Positions 43,700 to 55,121 of a stretch of 64,000 nt of DNA are shown here, one piece after another; the first letter of the stretch is position 1; the number at the start of each line of letters is the position of its first letter. The notes under the pieces are model-generated. The model was not told the origin of the DNA. It saw only the letters and a list, made by a program, of their open reading frames with translations, and made no database searches. Made by a program: the position numbers and the translations under genes. The DNA is from Alentia gelatinosa (Eukaryota; Annelida; Polychaeta; Phyllodocida; Polynoidae), in assembly GCA_950022655.1 (NCBI GenBank), contig OX465579.1:17335088-17399087 (forward strand), written 5' to 3'.

Positions 43700-46160
43700 T
43701 ACCTTTCTAGTTAATAATTGATCTGTCCTTGTCGTTGCAGCGTCCCGTTCCCAGGAGGATCGATCGTGTATGTTGGTGACGGCCGCCCGTCCGTCCGACC
43801 GCCCCTTCACCGGACACGCCTGGTCAGTTTCGTCCGCCGAGGACTGATTTCGCCAGTCGCCGATCGCCAACCGCCGTACCATGTACGGAACCCCGCCCCA
43901 CGTCTCCCAGGCGGACCGGAGCCGTGACGGAGCCCCCCGGGTGTAAGGAGTCCGGTGCCCGGTGTCAGGAAGACGGACTCAGAGACCGAGTCGCGGTCGG
44001 CAGAAGGGGTCGGCGCACAAACTCCGCACCTGCCGACACTTGTGGAGTGGGTCCGCACGGAAAACCGATCGACACCACTCCTCCACGGGCTGTTCATTAC
44101 TCAAGTGCCTCCAGCAGTAGAGAGCCTGTCTAACTCAAGCCCAGGAGGATGTATAACCACAGCAGGGTATGCATAATCCCTCCTACATGTCAACAGCTTT
44201 GGATGTGCATATATTTGTATATTACGCAGTGGACAATGATCTGAGAACGCATCCGAAAGAGAAAAAAAAGAAAAGCTGTTGGCTCGAAGCCTAGTGGCTC
44301 CATTGGCAAGCGAGCAACCCTTGAGTTATTTCGTGACAACTACTCGCTGACTTTATGCAACTCACTCTTTTTTCGGTGGTGAACATTTCAAGATCCCAGC
44401 GTCTGCTCCTAGACGCCACACGGACGCTGTCTGCCAACGTTAACTTCCGGATTCCTCAACTACGACACCCTCTCCTCACCTCTCCCCCCCCTCCCGCCCT
44501 CCCCACGTTGGTCTCCTCCCTCCCACCCACCCACCCACCACTCCTTGTTGTGTTGGATCCCGTGGCCGCGCTCGCCATAGAAATGGGGACAAATTGGTTT
44601 AGCAGACGATCATGCAGTGGCTGCATTTTTCATGGCGGGTCGTGAGGACGGGAGCGCCGTGTTTACGGCGGGAGTAGGCCGTGCACAGGGCCGGGAGGCG
44701 GATCCCCGGCCCCCTAATGATCGACTTACCGACGAGTGTGTGTCCCAGCAGGGCGTCTAGCTGCATGGAGTTGTCCCCCTGTATTAGCCGTCCGCTACCC
44801 CGTCTTAGCCTTGAGAGCTAAGTCGGCGACGTCCACCCACCCCCGCCCTCAACCTTCCTATGCCCACCGTCACCTAGTCAGACGTGGTGCGACGCAGTTC
44901 GTACCTCACTGGAGTCATTGGAAAATTGAAGACTGACAGTTTCTCCTTTTAAACATGGTGGCAATACCCGAGGAACCAACGCAACTTGGTAGATGATTCA
45001 AAATGGTGGATGGTTGATCGAGGAATTGCCCCTTTCAGGGATTCAAAGGAGGATTTTATAAAGACATGGGTGACATCTGCTGCTGATATAATGTCAGACT
45101 AAAGACTGTGATATCATATGATTTTTTTTTCATTTTGTGTCACTTACTTTGCAAACGTTATTATGCGAACCAGTTTGGTTCGCAAGGGATATCATGTCAA
45201 TGAGCACAACGCCTGTGGGGAGTGATAACGGACTCAGTGTTTTATAATAACCGTCACCATAGCCGTCACTCAGAGGAACCCGAGTTGTCGGCAGTAAATA
45301 TGAATGATCCGACGTGGAAACTGCACGAATAATGTCTCCAGAAAACGGATGTATATAACTCTATGCACATACCGGGACCTTGGACCGTTTAATATGATTA
45401 TACAAACCCTGGATTTCTGTTGTGGATTCAAGTTGAAGGTTCAAACAAACATCCCCGGAACTTAAAATCAATCGTGATATTATTTCTCACGAGGACGGAC
45501 CTTCATACAAATAAAGGATCTGGATTACTATAGTCATACCTGAGAATCACGCTTTGTTATTAGCCGATCCCTCTGCTTCTAAACATTTCGTCTCCACATT
45601 TCTTTCAACGTCATAATTTGCCAGGATCGAAACACAATTCTATTTTCGGTGTACGGATCTGCACGGTTATACCCGCGGGATTACCCTGTGGCTATTGCGG
45701 GAGACGACCACATTGACGTGCCTATTTGCACACATGTATACATTTCTGTTTATCCGTATATAGTCACTGTAACATGTGGGTAAGCTATGAGGATGTCGAT
45801 ACTGAATACAGGCCCCGCATGGAGTTATATGAAAATGCCCCTTGTCTATAAATGTGATTGTGGGCTCCGGGAGCTACTGCGGTGAGGGAAGTTGTACTAA
45901 GTGGCGGTCGTAGCGGTCGATACGGTGTAAACACATACCGGAGGGCGAGCAGGTGATGCAGTGTGGGGGCAGGTGGTGTGGGGACTGAGCACACTGCTCC
46001 ACCCGCCCTGGAGGAACTACACGACTCGCTCAGCCGCCGCCGACATGGACGGCGCTCCTCCGAATTCCAGTGACTTCGATACCGCGACACTTTCGGTAAA
46101 ACGGGTAAATTCGGTACCACCCGGGGTTCCGGCCGGCCACACGGCGGGCCAACCCTGACT
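43700..46160 (+). promoter_or_regulatory. CpG-rich region, likely promoter/5' UTR of the TMEM200-like gene
   Basis: GC and CpG content rise sharply against the surrounding DNA, with many CGCC/GCGG words and no dispersed repeats. No long conserved frame is present. A candidate start in strong context (GCCGCCGACATGG at 46038-46050) is followed by a GTAAAA donor-like site at 46096, but it does not join the next exon in frame by a simple splice. The promoter role is inferred from composition and position. Confidence 0.5.
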
Positions 46161-46605
46161 TACCCTTAACCCTAACCCTGACCCTAATATTACCCTATCC
46201 CTGCCCGAACCTAATCCTAACCCTAACCCTAGCCTATCCCTAACCGTATCCCGAACACTAACCCTAACCCTATCCTTAACATATCCCTATCCCTATCCCT
46301 AAACCTAACCTAACCCTAACCATAACAGTATCCCTAACCTAACCCTAACCAAAACCTAACCCTGACCCTATCCCTAACATATCCCTAACCCTAACCCTAT
46401 CTCTAACCCTATCACTAACCCTATTCCTAACCCTTTTCCTAATCCCTATCCCAAACCCGAACCCTATCCCTAACCTCGTCCTATCCCGCTCCTTCTCTTA
46501 CACTCAAACCTGACCCTAACCCTGACCCTATCCTAACCCTAACCCTAACCTATCCCTATCCCTTACCTTAACATTAACCCTAATCCTAACCCTACCCTTA
46601 TACTA
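46160..46605 (+). repeat. Degenerate telomere-like CCCTAA array
   Basis: About 440 bp of CCCTAAC, CCCTATC and CCCTGAC hexamer variants, the C-rich strand of TTAGGG with many point changes. It lies between the CpG-rich block and the candidate exon at 46650, so it is interstitial. Confidence 0.9.
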
Positions 46606-46649
46606 TACCAGACGGACGGACCAGCCAACCTCCGCCGCCCAGCCGCCTC

Positions 46650-46768
46650 ATGGATCCGGAAACGCCGCTGCTGTCTTCCGCTTCCGGTCGACGCGGATTA
46701 GCGGAAGAGGTGCGCGCGCACATGTACGACAGCGTCCATGAGTGGCGACGGTCGGTGGCCAGGAGAAG
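46650..46768 (+). CDS. Candidate 5' exon of the TMEM200-like gene
   Basis: ATG 46650 opens 39 codons plus two bases (starts MDPETPLLSSASGRRG, ends EWRRSVARR) with no stop. A donor AG|GTAGCT follows. Its phase 2 fits an acceptor GGCCAG at 47380 inside the large exon, where the split codon AGG is restored. Base use is CpG-rich like the large exon. A CCAG acceptor at 46611 means it could begin farther upstream. Not proven; transcript data would decide. Confidence 0.5.
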
Positions 46769-46784
46769 GTAGCTGAGACCTCAG

Positions 46785-47325
46785 CCTTAAGTGGGATTTA
46801 CACGATGGGATTCATCTACCTCACAGGGTGTTTGTTTGAGACAAATCTTGCTGAGATTCTCTATTGGTACACACAATCTCCTCGTCTGAATTGTATGGTT
46901 CCATTTCCCTGATACAAGTATTTTCCCCGGCAATTGTACCCCTGACAAGGTACAGAATTCCATGTGATTTTGACTTTAAACATGTTTAAAATCTGTAGGG
47001 CCATTTTGGTGAGACAAATGTACCTGCTGCAGAGTCACTGACAAAGCACCTGCCCTAGCCAATAGGAGGCCAGCAAGCATGATTGCATGTTTGTAACACC
47101 CCTCACCTCAAGGGTACTTGAGTCCCAGGGTGAGTGTTCACTGTGACTATGTCTGGGATTATATACCAGGTATATCCTTGTGAATCAAATTCTCCATTTT
47201 CCTTGAGACTGTTCAAAGCACTTTGCCAAGAGAATTTTGTACCAAAGAAGAATTGTTTGAGACTAAAGGAAAGGTGTGAAGTACACCCATCTCAGGTACG
47301 TTAGTCTCTACCTGTGAATCCAACT
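46785..47325. mobile_element. F17 element directly before the TMEM200-like large exon
   Basis: Shares AAGTGGGATTTACACGATGG, the CACTGTGACTATGTC block and CAGGTACGTTAGTCT with 35680-36300 and 63075-63775. It occupies almost all of the proposed intron between 46768 and 47381, or the 5' untranslated region if transcription starts nearby. Confidence 0.75.
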
Positions 47326-47366
47326 TCATACTCCACCACCCACAACCCCGCTTCACTCCCCTCACC

Positions 47367-49145
47367 ATGTCCGCGGCCAGGGCGGGAATCGCCGGCAGGG
47401 CGATCAACAAGAGATTATTACGCCTGCCGATATTCACAGCCAAGGCCAAGAACCAAGACCCCAGGAAACAGTTACGCTTCTTCCTGCCCTTCATGTGGGA
47501 GACCTGTGTCGGGGTGCTTGTAGGAGGCGTTATTGTCGCTGGAGGGGTGGCCATGTGCACGGTAGGCTACTACGCCGACCACTTCTCCACCACCAACACC
47601 ACCAACGGCACACACGTGCTTACCTCCATCATGGACAGAAACAAAGCACACCACCTGTCAGCACTCACCTTCGTGGGGCCGGTCTTCATGGGGATCGGCT
47701 GCTTCATCATCGTTGTGGCCTGGGTGGTGGTTTTAGAGACCCGAGATAAAATCGTTAAGGATATCGTATCTGCACAGACTAAACAGGCGCCGAAGAAGCT
47801 GGACTTCTATGATCAAATCATCGACCAGATGAAGAGTCCCGAAGAGGAGCAGAAGTCCCTAGAGAACGGGATAGTCAACAAGGCCTTCGAGGAAGGGGAG
47901 GAGGATCTGGAGATGGTAGCATCACAGATACCCAAGAAGAAAAAGACAAAGACGCCACGCAAGTATTCCACAATAGAGCCCGTGCTGAAGCGAATCCCCA
48001 TGGAGATTTTCGCTATCAATATGGACAACGTCCCAGACAGGAACTCCCTGTTGGAGGTCAAAGTGAACAAACCAGCTACGCGTGGTCACACGTTACCCGC
48101 CCTGGATGTGAGCAACCAGCGGGCTCGGCGACCCACCCTGGAGGAAATCTTCCAGCACAGGGAGTCAACCCCAGACCCGGCACGCCGGGTGCTGAGCAGG
48201 TCGCACGTACCACCTGATGACCCCGGTGAGCTGCTCCTGCCACGCGCTCCCCCCGCGGCTCTCATGGCGCTGTTCTCCGGGCCCACCCTGCCTGAGCCAC
48301 TCTACCCTCCAAGAGGAGCCCCAGAGGTGTTTGGAGGAACTTCAGAGGTGTTCGGAGGTGCCTCAGAGGTGCTCGGAGGTGCCTCAGTGGTACTCGGAGG
48401 AGCCTCAGAGGTGCTCGGAGGATCCTCAGAGGTGTTCAAGGAGGGTGCAACACACACTGCAGTGAACGTGGAGGTGCCGGAGGAGGGGGCTTCCATGGAC
48501 GTTGCGGACAGAGTGTCCGGTGTGAACTCAGTGGTGGTGGTGATCCACGAGGCATCCTTGACCCGGACAACGAGTGACTCCAGCCTCTCCTCGACCCGGG
48601 AGGAGCAGGTCGCCTCCTGTGTGTTTGACTCAGACTCCTCCTCAGCTGCGGGCGACATCACGCCGCGCCCGCCCCGGAAAGACCAGCGACGTAACCGGAA
48701 GCGGAAGTCGCCGTCACTGCTTCTTTTGAAATCCGACAGTCGCGCGACTTTGTCGGCGGTACAGGCGACCGTCAGCGGAACCGGAAATCACGGCGAGTCG
48801 TCAAACTCTGACGATGACTCGCTCCACCTGACAGCGGAGATGATGCAACACTTCGACATGTCCCCCGCCGGCACACCGGAAGTCTCGTGCCCCGGCACCG
48901 CCGAGATCTCGTTCGCGTCCGAGACCACGGCCAATACGCTGGATACGGCCGCAACCAGCGACACCCATGACATTTCCGGTGCTGGTACCGCCGAGCTGTC
49001 CTTCACATCTGTCTCCACCGCCAACCCGCTGGACACCAGCTCAGGGTCCCGGCCTACGACACCGGAAGTCCCCCTGGGGGCGACTATGAACACTAGGCGG
49101 AGAGGCGTGTCCAGCATCAATGACAGACAGGTGGATGTAGTCTAA
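47367..49145 (+). CDS. TMEM200-like (DUF2371) two-pass membrane protein, 592 aa as a single exon
   Basis: Uninterrupted frame with CACCATGTCC start context. Membrane segment 1 is about residues 46-70 (GVLVGGVIVAGGVAMCTVGY). Segment 2 is about 101-123, within VGPVFMGIGCFI and ending ETRDK. This matches the conserved TMEM200 core (LGPFTMGIGIFIF then ENRDK). Between them is a short loop with glycosylation sequons (NTT, NGT). The long C-terminal tail is Ser/Thr/Glu/Pro-rich, with a 7-residue tandem repeat (about 318-358, SEVLGGA type, 21-bp DNA unit) and a near-terminal duplication of GTAEISF/GTAELSF followed by LDT. Vertebrate TMEM200 proteins are also mostly one coding exon. Function is unknown. 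If the upstream exon is used, the protein is 627 residues and its first four residues here are replaced. Confidence 0.8.
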   Translation: MSAARAGIAGRAINKRLLRLPIFTAKAKNQDPRKQLRFFLPFMWETCVGVLVGGVIVAGGVAMCTVGYYADHFSTTNTTNGTHVLTSIMDRNKAHHLSALTFVGPVFMGIGCFIIVVAWVVVLETRDKIVKDIVSAQTKQAPKKLDFYDQIIDQMKSPEEEQKSLENGIVNKAFEEGEEDLEMVASQIPKKKKTKTPRKYSTIEPVLKRIPMEIFAINMDNVPDRNSLLEVKVNKPATRGHTLPALDVSNQRARRPTLEEIFQHRESTPDPARRVLSRSHVPPDDPGELLLPRAPPAALMALFSGPTLPEPLYPPRGAPEVFGGTSEVFGGASEVLGGASVVLGGASEVLGGSSEVFKEGATHTAVNVEVPEEGASMDVADRVSGVNSVVVVIHEASLTRTTSDSSLSSTREEQVASCVFDSDSSSAAGDITPRPPRKDQRRNRKRKSPSLLLLKSDSRATLSAVQATVSGTGNHGESSNSDDDSLHLTAEMMQHFDMSPAGTPEVSCPGTAEISFASETTANTLDTAATSDTHDISGAGTAELSFTSVSTANPLDTSSGSRPTTPEVPLGATMNTRRRGVSSINDRQVDVV

Positions 49146-49149
49146 CTTA

Positions 49150-49580
49150 TCATTATATAACTGTGTGTGAATGTCATCAAATACTGCCCGCTGCTACGGG
49201 TACAGTAATAATAATGTTCGTGCCCGCTGTGACAGCAACTTAATAAGACATTGAAAAAAAAGTCATTGATACCTCACACCACGATCCGATACTATTATAT
49301 ACCTGTGTGCGAATGTCTATCAAATACTGCCTGCTGCTACGGGATGCAGTAAAAATAATGTTCGTGCCCGCTGTGACTGTGACTTATTAAGTCATTAAAA
49401 TGGCGTTTTTCATCGACTTCAGGTATATAATAATAAGCAAACCTCTTTACTGTGGACGAAATGGGTCTCGTTCTCGGTCGATTTCATACTGATTTCAGCC
49501 TATGGCGTCAGGCAGTATGAAATCGACAACTGACCTCTAACGGGAATATTTCGTCCACAGCAAGGACGTTCCCCAAAAGT
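49150..49580. mobile_element. F21 fold-back element after the TMEM200-like stop
   Basis: Matches 17960-18335 inverted. An internal near-repeat (ACTGCCCGCTGCTACGGG and ACTGCCTGCTGCTACGGG) and a hairpin at 49450-49570 (CTGTGGACGAAAT pairing with TATTTCGTCCACAG) are seen. It starts within about 20 bp of the stop codon and probably lies in the 3' untranslated region. Confidence 0.65.
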
Positions 49581-50272
49581 ACACTGGTTCCCATATACCA
49601 GGTGAAATGATACGGTACTAGTCTTCAGTGCGGTAGAGCAGTGGTGAACTCTTGAGCTAATCTGCTGTGCCAAATATATCGGAGTAGAAGACTTTAATTC
49701 GTCTTTCATATTGGAATGTGTTTGAGTGTATAATAATCTATGTATGTACCTACGGCAGGCTCTAAAGCCCATAAGACAGCGACATAGACCACAGATTTTC
49801 TCCGATCCTATCTATGATTATAATCGGGAACTAACCCTCAACGACGCTTGCCGATCATATATCTCAACTTTAGGGTCTTGTACAGCGACCCGAGTGAGAT
49901 CAAAGAGAGCTGCCAGAAGCAGAGCCGGGGTGAGCCACGGGCCGTTGGTGTGGATTCATAGAAAATATTTCAAAGTTCAATTACATCAGTACTATATAAG
50001 ATATCGGAGAACTGTTTTCGGATCTATAATCGGCTCTGTATCCCCTACAAATCAATATATGATACTTGTATATCGAAGGAGGGGGGGGGGGTGCATAGAT
50101 CATCCTTGTTTAAATAACATACTCAGAATCGGGAACAGTCGGTGAAGCGCGTACAGCGACAATCTTAAGGTCGGGCGGACTCGGTTATTACCCCCATGCT
50201 AGTAATGCCCGACCCGATTATAATCGGGTCTGTGACGTGCGTACAGCGACACGATTCTGGCCGACTACGGTA

Positions 50273-50665
50273 AGAGGGGACCCCCACCTACCACGATAGG
50301 CCACGACATGCTTCCCGATCGCTACGATTTGAAATGGCGAAATCGTGACCTATGGGGAGGTCCCCGAATCGTAGACCTCTGTCGTGATCCAATCGGTGAA
50401 TCATACGCGCTGACCACGATATCTTCCCGCTAGGCTCCGATACCCAACGACAGGCTACGAAGTTTCCAACATGTTGGAAATTATCGGGACCTCTACGATT
50501 GGCGTTTTCATCGCAGCCTATCGTGAGCTGTCGTGGACGGAATCGCAGAAACCTGTCCCACCTACCACGATTTTGCCAGACCTCACGCTAGAATCGGAAT
50601 GGTGTCGGGAAGGCCATCGTAAGGCCAATCGGGACCAGAATCGTGGTAGGTGGGGGCAGGCTTTA
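50273..50665. mobile_element. F4 MITE, about 390 bp
   Basis: Ends GACCCCCACCTACCACGAT and the inverse ATCGTGGTAGGTGGGGG, TAA on each side. The interior is built from CTACGAT, TCCCGAT and AATCGT words around a central palindrome TTTCCAACATGTTGGAAA. Same layout as F1 and F2. Confidence 0.85.
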
Positions 50666-51094
50666 AAGGTGTAATCGGGAGCAATCGGTGTGTCTCTGTC
50701 TTATAGGCTTAACAGTGTGCAGCCTGTTTTCTATATTCTCTTCTGGCGATAATCTATTCTTCACTGCTGGTCAGTGGCAATATGACTAGCCTTCAAATCA
50801 TTTTCAACCTTTGTCTTGTATCCTTATCAATAGGCAAGCTGTGGGTACACAGAACCTCATCCCTTATAACTTTTTGTGATTGTGATATGAGACGATGGCA
50901 CATTTGCGTTCGTTTATGAAGTATGAGACTTGAAATGTGTGCTTTTATGAATACTCCCATTGAAAAATGCGAAAGGTATTGTCAGACCGCGAGAAAAACA
51001 GGTGTGTTTTATTTGGAAACCTTTTGATGAGGTGTATGTATATACTTGCACACTTTTTGTTATGCAATAAAGATTTCCCATCAGGGTCTATCCA

Positions 51095-51420
51095 TTTTAA
51101 AGGCATATCGGACAATTCACGCAGGCAGAACCTGGTGATTTTTTAATATTGTCAATCATCAGTCAAAACAAGTTTCTTGGGATTCATTCTAATTCTAAAT
51201 GAGTAAATTTAATGTTTTGTATAGTCCAGTTTTGTCCAAGTATTATAGGCTAATTTACATTTGCTTGATTTACATAATATGGTTCTCTTTAAGTCTGTCA
51301 AAAACAAAAACGGTGACCAACGATTTGTAAACACTAAATAAGTTGAGTTACACATGTACTACTTTCTGTGAATGTTTGAGGGAATTGACACAGGTTCTAC
51401 TATATGAAAAGCAACTTCTT
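51095..51420 (+). repeat. F13 repeat copy
   Basis: Starts AAGGCATATCGGACAATTCA; colinear with 60445-60955 but shorter. Confidence 0.65.
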
Positions 51421-51524
51421 GATAAATACCCATCGGAGTGAGATAAAAACAAGCTGCATAGAAAAAATACAAAAACATCTGATTTCTGATAACGTTCTTG
51501 TCATAGAAGAAACAACTGTTTTAA

Positions 51525-51747
51525 GTATGGTAAGATACAAATCGGGAAGGTGCAAAATCGTAGACATGTGTCTAGACATGCCAACCCACCACGCATTGTA
51601 TGTGGTTTTTATCGGTAGCTAATCGCAGAAACGTGGTCAATTGCCCCGATATAAGGTGACCTTCCGACGCGATTTAGATTTTCTATCGGGAGGTGCATCG
51701 TAGACCATATCGGAGGCATATCGTAGTAGGTGGAGCCGGGCCTAAGT
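51525..51747 (-). mobile_element. F1 MITE, left part missing
   Basis: Begins inside the element at ATACAAATCGGGAAGGTGCA and ends GTAGGTGGAGCCGGGCC then TAA. Confidence 0.75.
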
Positions 51748-52549
51748 GCACTACATCAAGGTACAGGTACAAAAGGCCTTAACTTTATCTCACCCCTGGT
51801 ATTTTCGTCCCATAGGCTGATCATATGCAACTCATTTTCCACGCCCTTATGAGTATTACAATTCTTTCTCAATGGTCATCTGTTTCTTTTATATGTACGG
51901 GGGTGAGATAAATAAAGAAGGCGACCCGTTTTGGATTAAGTCATTGTTTTTCTTGAAAGCGATGTGATATTCACTCGTCTACGTCTCATTCATACCTCAC
52001 TGCATAAAAGTTGTGGAGAACTACGACTTTGACCAAAACTTGTTGGTTTCTTCTTTATTAACGAACGTGCATAGAACCAACAATCTGCTCCCATCAGTCT
52101 CATAATACATTATCTTCTTTGATATGACTTTGATGTTTGTTGTGAAAGAATACCACAGGTAAACTTGTTGAATGATTTGTTAAGCTTTAATAAATTATTG
52201 CCATGATTTCTAAGAAAAGTTCATCTATAATTTGAATTTACAACTCTATTCATTTAACATACACCCGTGAGTGCAGTAACTAACCGCTGCTTCTTATACC
52301 GTAAATATTATCTACGACATTCAAGTTACGGAATCCAAGTTACGGAAATACGTATTTACGGAAATTTCTTTTTACCGAAAGGTTTTTCTGTCATCACTAT
52401 GGTATACCTGAAGCCATCATGTTATAATACATTGAACTTGATTGTATCTGAAAAACTCATACCTGTGAGATGATACTTTTTCTGAATTAAAAAAAAAGAA
52501 AAAAAGAAGAAAAAAATTAACCTCCCTATTAGGAACTATCATACAGTAA

Positions 52550-52770
52550 AACACCGCTTAAGGTACAGAATGTCACTGGAGAACTCGACCCGAAACGAGA
52601 TATGAAATGGATGACAGCTTCATTTAAAAAGAAAGGTCTTACTATAGTTAACTTGAGACAAATACACCAGCAGATTTGTGAAATAAGTCCAGTTAGGTTC
52701 AGGTGTAGGGATAGGGATAAGGATAAGGTTAGGTACATGGCTAGGGGCGGGTTTTCTGTTTGTTTTCACT
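52550..52770 (+). repeat. Element fragment with short telomere-like stretch
   Basis: GGAGAACTCGACCCG, then ACACCAGCAGAT, then GGTGTAGGGATAGGGATAAG and TTTTCTGTTTGTTTTC, in the same order as 56570-56800. Confidence 0.6.
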
Positions 52771-53144
52771 GTTCGTCGCTAGTAATTGGTGGTCCAAAGA
52801 TTTGAAATTTGATTGATTGGCCTTCGGTTGTTGATGTAAGGTGGCAGGTCTGGTGAACATCACGGTAATTCTATGTAGCCTTATGAGAAAGATACAGTTC
52901 CACTATATATATATTATTCTATTGTGGTTTCACATACTTTATCTGAGTATTCCTTTGTATCAAAAACAATACTATCTTCATGTTTCGCACATTTCTAGTA
53001 ACCTTACAGCACTTTATCAGTTTGTTACAAAGTTCGGGTTTCGATTTCCGATTGGGGCTTGATGATGTTTTGGGGACTTTTTTCCCATAAACTCTATATC
53101 ACATGTAGGAGATTACGAGTCTCCTACTTGCAATGCGTTTTCTT

Positions 53145-54260
53145 CGTAGTAGGTGGTTAATAAATACACAATATCAACTGATTTCAGATACAAGTGGCCA
53201 TAATCTTTGAGGAACAGACGCGTAGTAATATCCAAGCGTACACGAGGATATACATAGTCTGGTCAAAGGAAAATACAACCGCTTTTATCTGAAACTAGTT
53301 AATATTGTATCTATTCACCACCACTAATAATTACCATGTTCTAACATTTCCAAAGATGTTTTTGCTCATTAGGTGGCAGTCCTTGCGAACATGACGATAA
53401 TTCCGCGTAGCCTTACAAAAAAGATATAGTTCCGTAATTTTTCATAAGTTCATACTTTGCTTTTTTCAATGATCATTACCAGAATCATTATTTTTTTTGA
53501 TATTTCACAAGTTCTTTTTCTTTTTATTGATAAACAAAAAAACGTTTCTGGTAACATTACATCAGTTTATCAGTTTGTTAGAAGGTTCTTATTTAGGGGC
53601 TCGATGAATAACGTTTTAGGGACTTTTTTCCGTAAACTCCTACCCTCAAGAGTAGGAGATTACGTTCATTCTACACACACCGAATACGTTTTCTATGGAG
53701 GCTCTGCAATCGGAGGTTTATAAGAAAATAAACTATACTATAAAGCCTAACCACCAGCAGACTGAAAACCCAGTGTAAGGGCACACGCTGTGTTACAAGC
53801 AGATAATTTCCTCGGAACAAAAGGTGGCCCCTCAAGCGGGGTTGTACTTTATACAATAATCTCAAGGAGGAGATTCCCGAAAAATAAGCCCTACAGATTT
53901 TGAGGTCAACCAAAAGACAATTTCTGGTAAGTTATTTTGATGTTGGTTGATTAAAACTCATATTGATCACATTCATCATCATAAATCGAAGGTATTATAT
54001 TGTTCGCATGCTTTAGACACATCGTAATGGGGAACTATTGGCACTGTGTAAGTATACATGGAATTACTGCCATGCTTAACAGTGCTGTGACCTTATTGAA
54101 TGTGTAGTCATCCTATATTTTGATACATGGTCCATTCTCGGTATTTATCGTGTAGGTGGGTAACAAATACAACACTGACTGGTTTTGTGTACGAGTGGCG
54201 GTATTCTCCGAGTAGCTGACGCGTAGTAATATCCGACCGACAGCGAGGATATTACTAGGT
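53145..54260. repeat. Two F12-type elements
   Basis: 53145-53325 has AGGTGGTTAATAAATACA, a hairpin with GTAGTAATATCC, and CTATTCACCACC at the far end. About 53900-54260 carries GTAGGTGGGTAACAAATACA and TGACTGGTTTTGTGTACGAG, similar to 30280-30835. Confidence 0.55.
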
Positions 54261-54560
54261 GTTTTTATATGGACTATGAAGAGACGTCACAAGTTTGAGT
54301 CTGAGTTTATTTATGCCACGCATTTTGTTGGCTCCATAATTTCACGAGTCGAAGACGAGTGACATTACGGAGCCAACAAAATGAGTGGCATTAATAAGCT
54401 CAAACTCAAACTAGTGGCGTCTAGATTTTATCCTACCCCGTTTCCACATTTTTTCAGGATCAGAAAGTAGTGGCATAAACAATACTTTATGTCACTACCC
54501 GTGACATAAACAAATCCCATGTTAAGCCTATGGCGTTTTTTATATTAGGGGTAGGATAAT
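54255..54560 (-). mobile_element. F15 element copy
   Basis: Inverted relative to 9636-9885; nearly the same hairpin arms (GAGTTTGAGCTT type) and GGGGTAGGATAA terminus. Confidence 0.75.
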
Positions 54561-54699
54561 TGACACGAACCTCTGGTACTCTGTAGAACCTGCTGCATCA
54601 AATATCGTTAAAGAACGTTCAGTAATACAGCCAATAAAGAGGAGATGAATGATTCAGATTAGCGATATAGTTCCCATTTTACCTGAGAAATAATTGATC

Positions 54700-55015
54700 A
54701 CGCAAAAGTGGCATTAGTACAGTGTTTCGGTAGACAATGTGAAGTTATTCAGTGTATTGATTGGCAATATAGGAGACTGAATCTACGCAGAAAGGAGGAC
54801 TGCAGCCGGCGGCCAGGCCTTCGACCTCTGTTTGAACTAGTAATGGAAGTGTCTGCCAGGCGGACGAGAAAATTGCCGTGTTATTGTCTGACTAACATTG
54901 CCGAACACCTGTCTGCTCACAGTGGTTTCCTGAAATTACCTCCTCACTTTACAGGCCTTCCTGCTCACCTGATGCACAAATCTACCTGAAAGCTGATTCA
55001 TAGATACTACAGGAC
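54700..55015 (+). other. Apparently unique sequence with a 93-codon open frame
   Basis: 54708-54989 is open and does not match any repeat here, but it has no recognised domain and no clear splice context. It is recorded as unresolved, not as a gene. Confidence 0.2.
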
Positions 55016-55121
55016 AATATCAGCAGTGTGCCAATGTTATTATCTTATCATGGTATAAACGTCCAGAGGTTTGATATTAGGAACTCATGCTCAACAGGCT
55101 TACGAGTACGGTAAAGGCATG

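Noticed and set aside
42883..43710. 275-codon open frame rich in Pro/Ser on the + strand, with a 213-codon Glu/Arg frame on the other strand
   Set aside because: Both arise from the CCT/pyrimidine tract. There is no domain, and the composition follows the repeat.
46045..46095. First exon starting at the strong-context ATG 46045
   Set aside because: Its donor phase does not join the 46650 or 47381 exons in frame. It may be 5' untranslated or a minor start.
46160..46605. A true chromosome end
   Set aside because: The array is degenerate and is followed by coding exons and 17 kb of further sequence.
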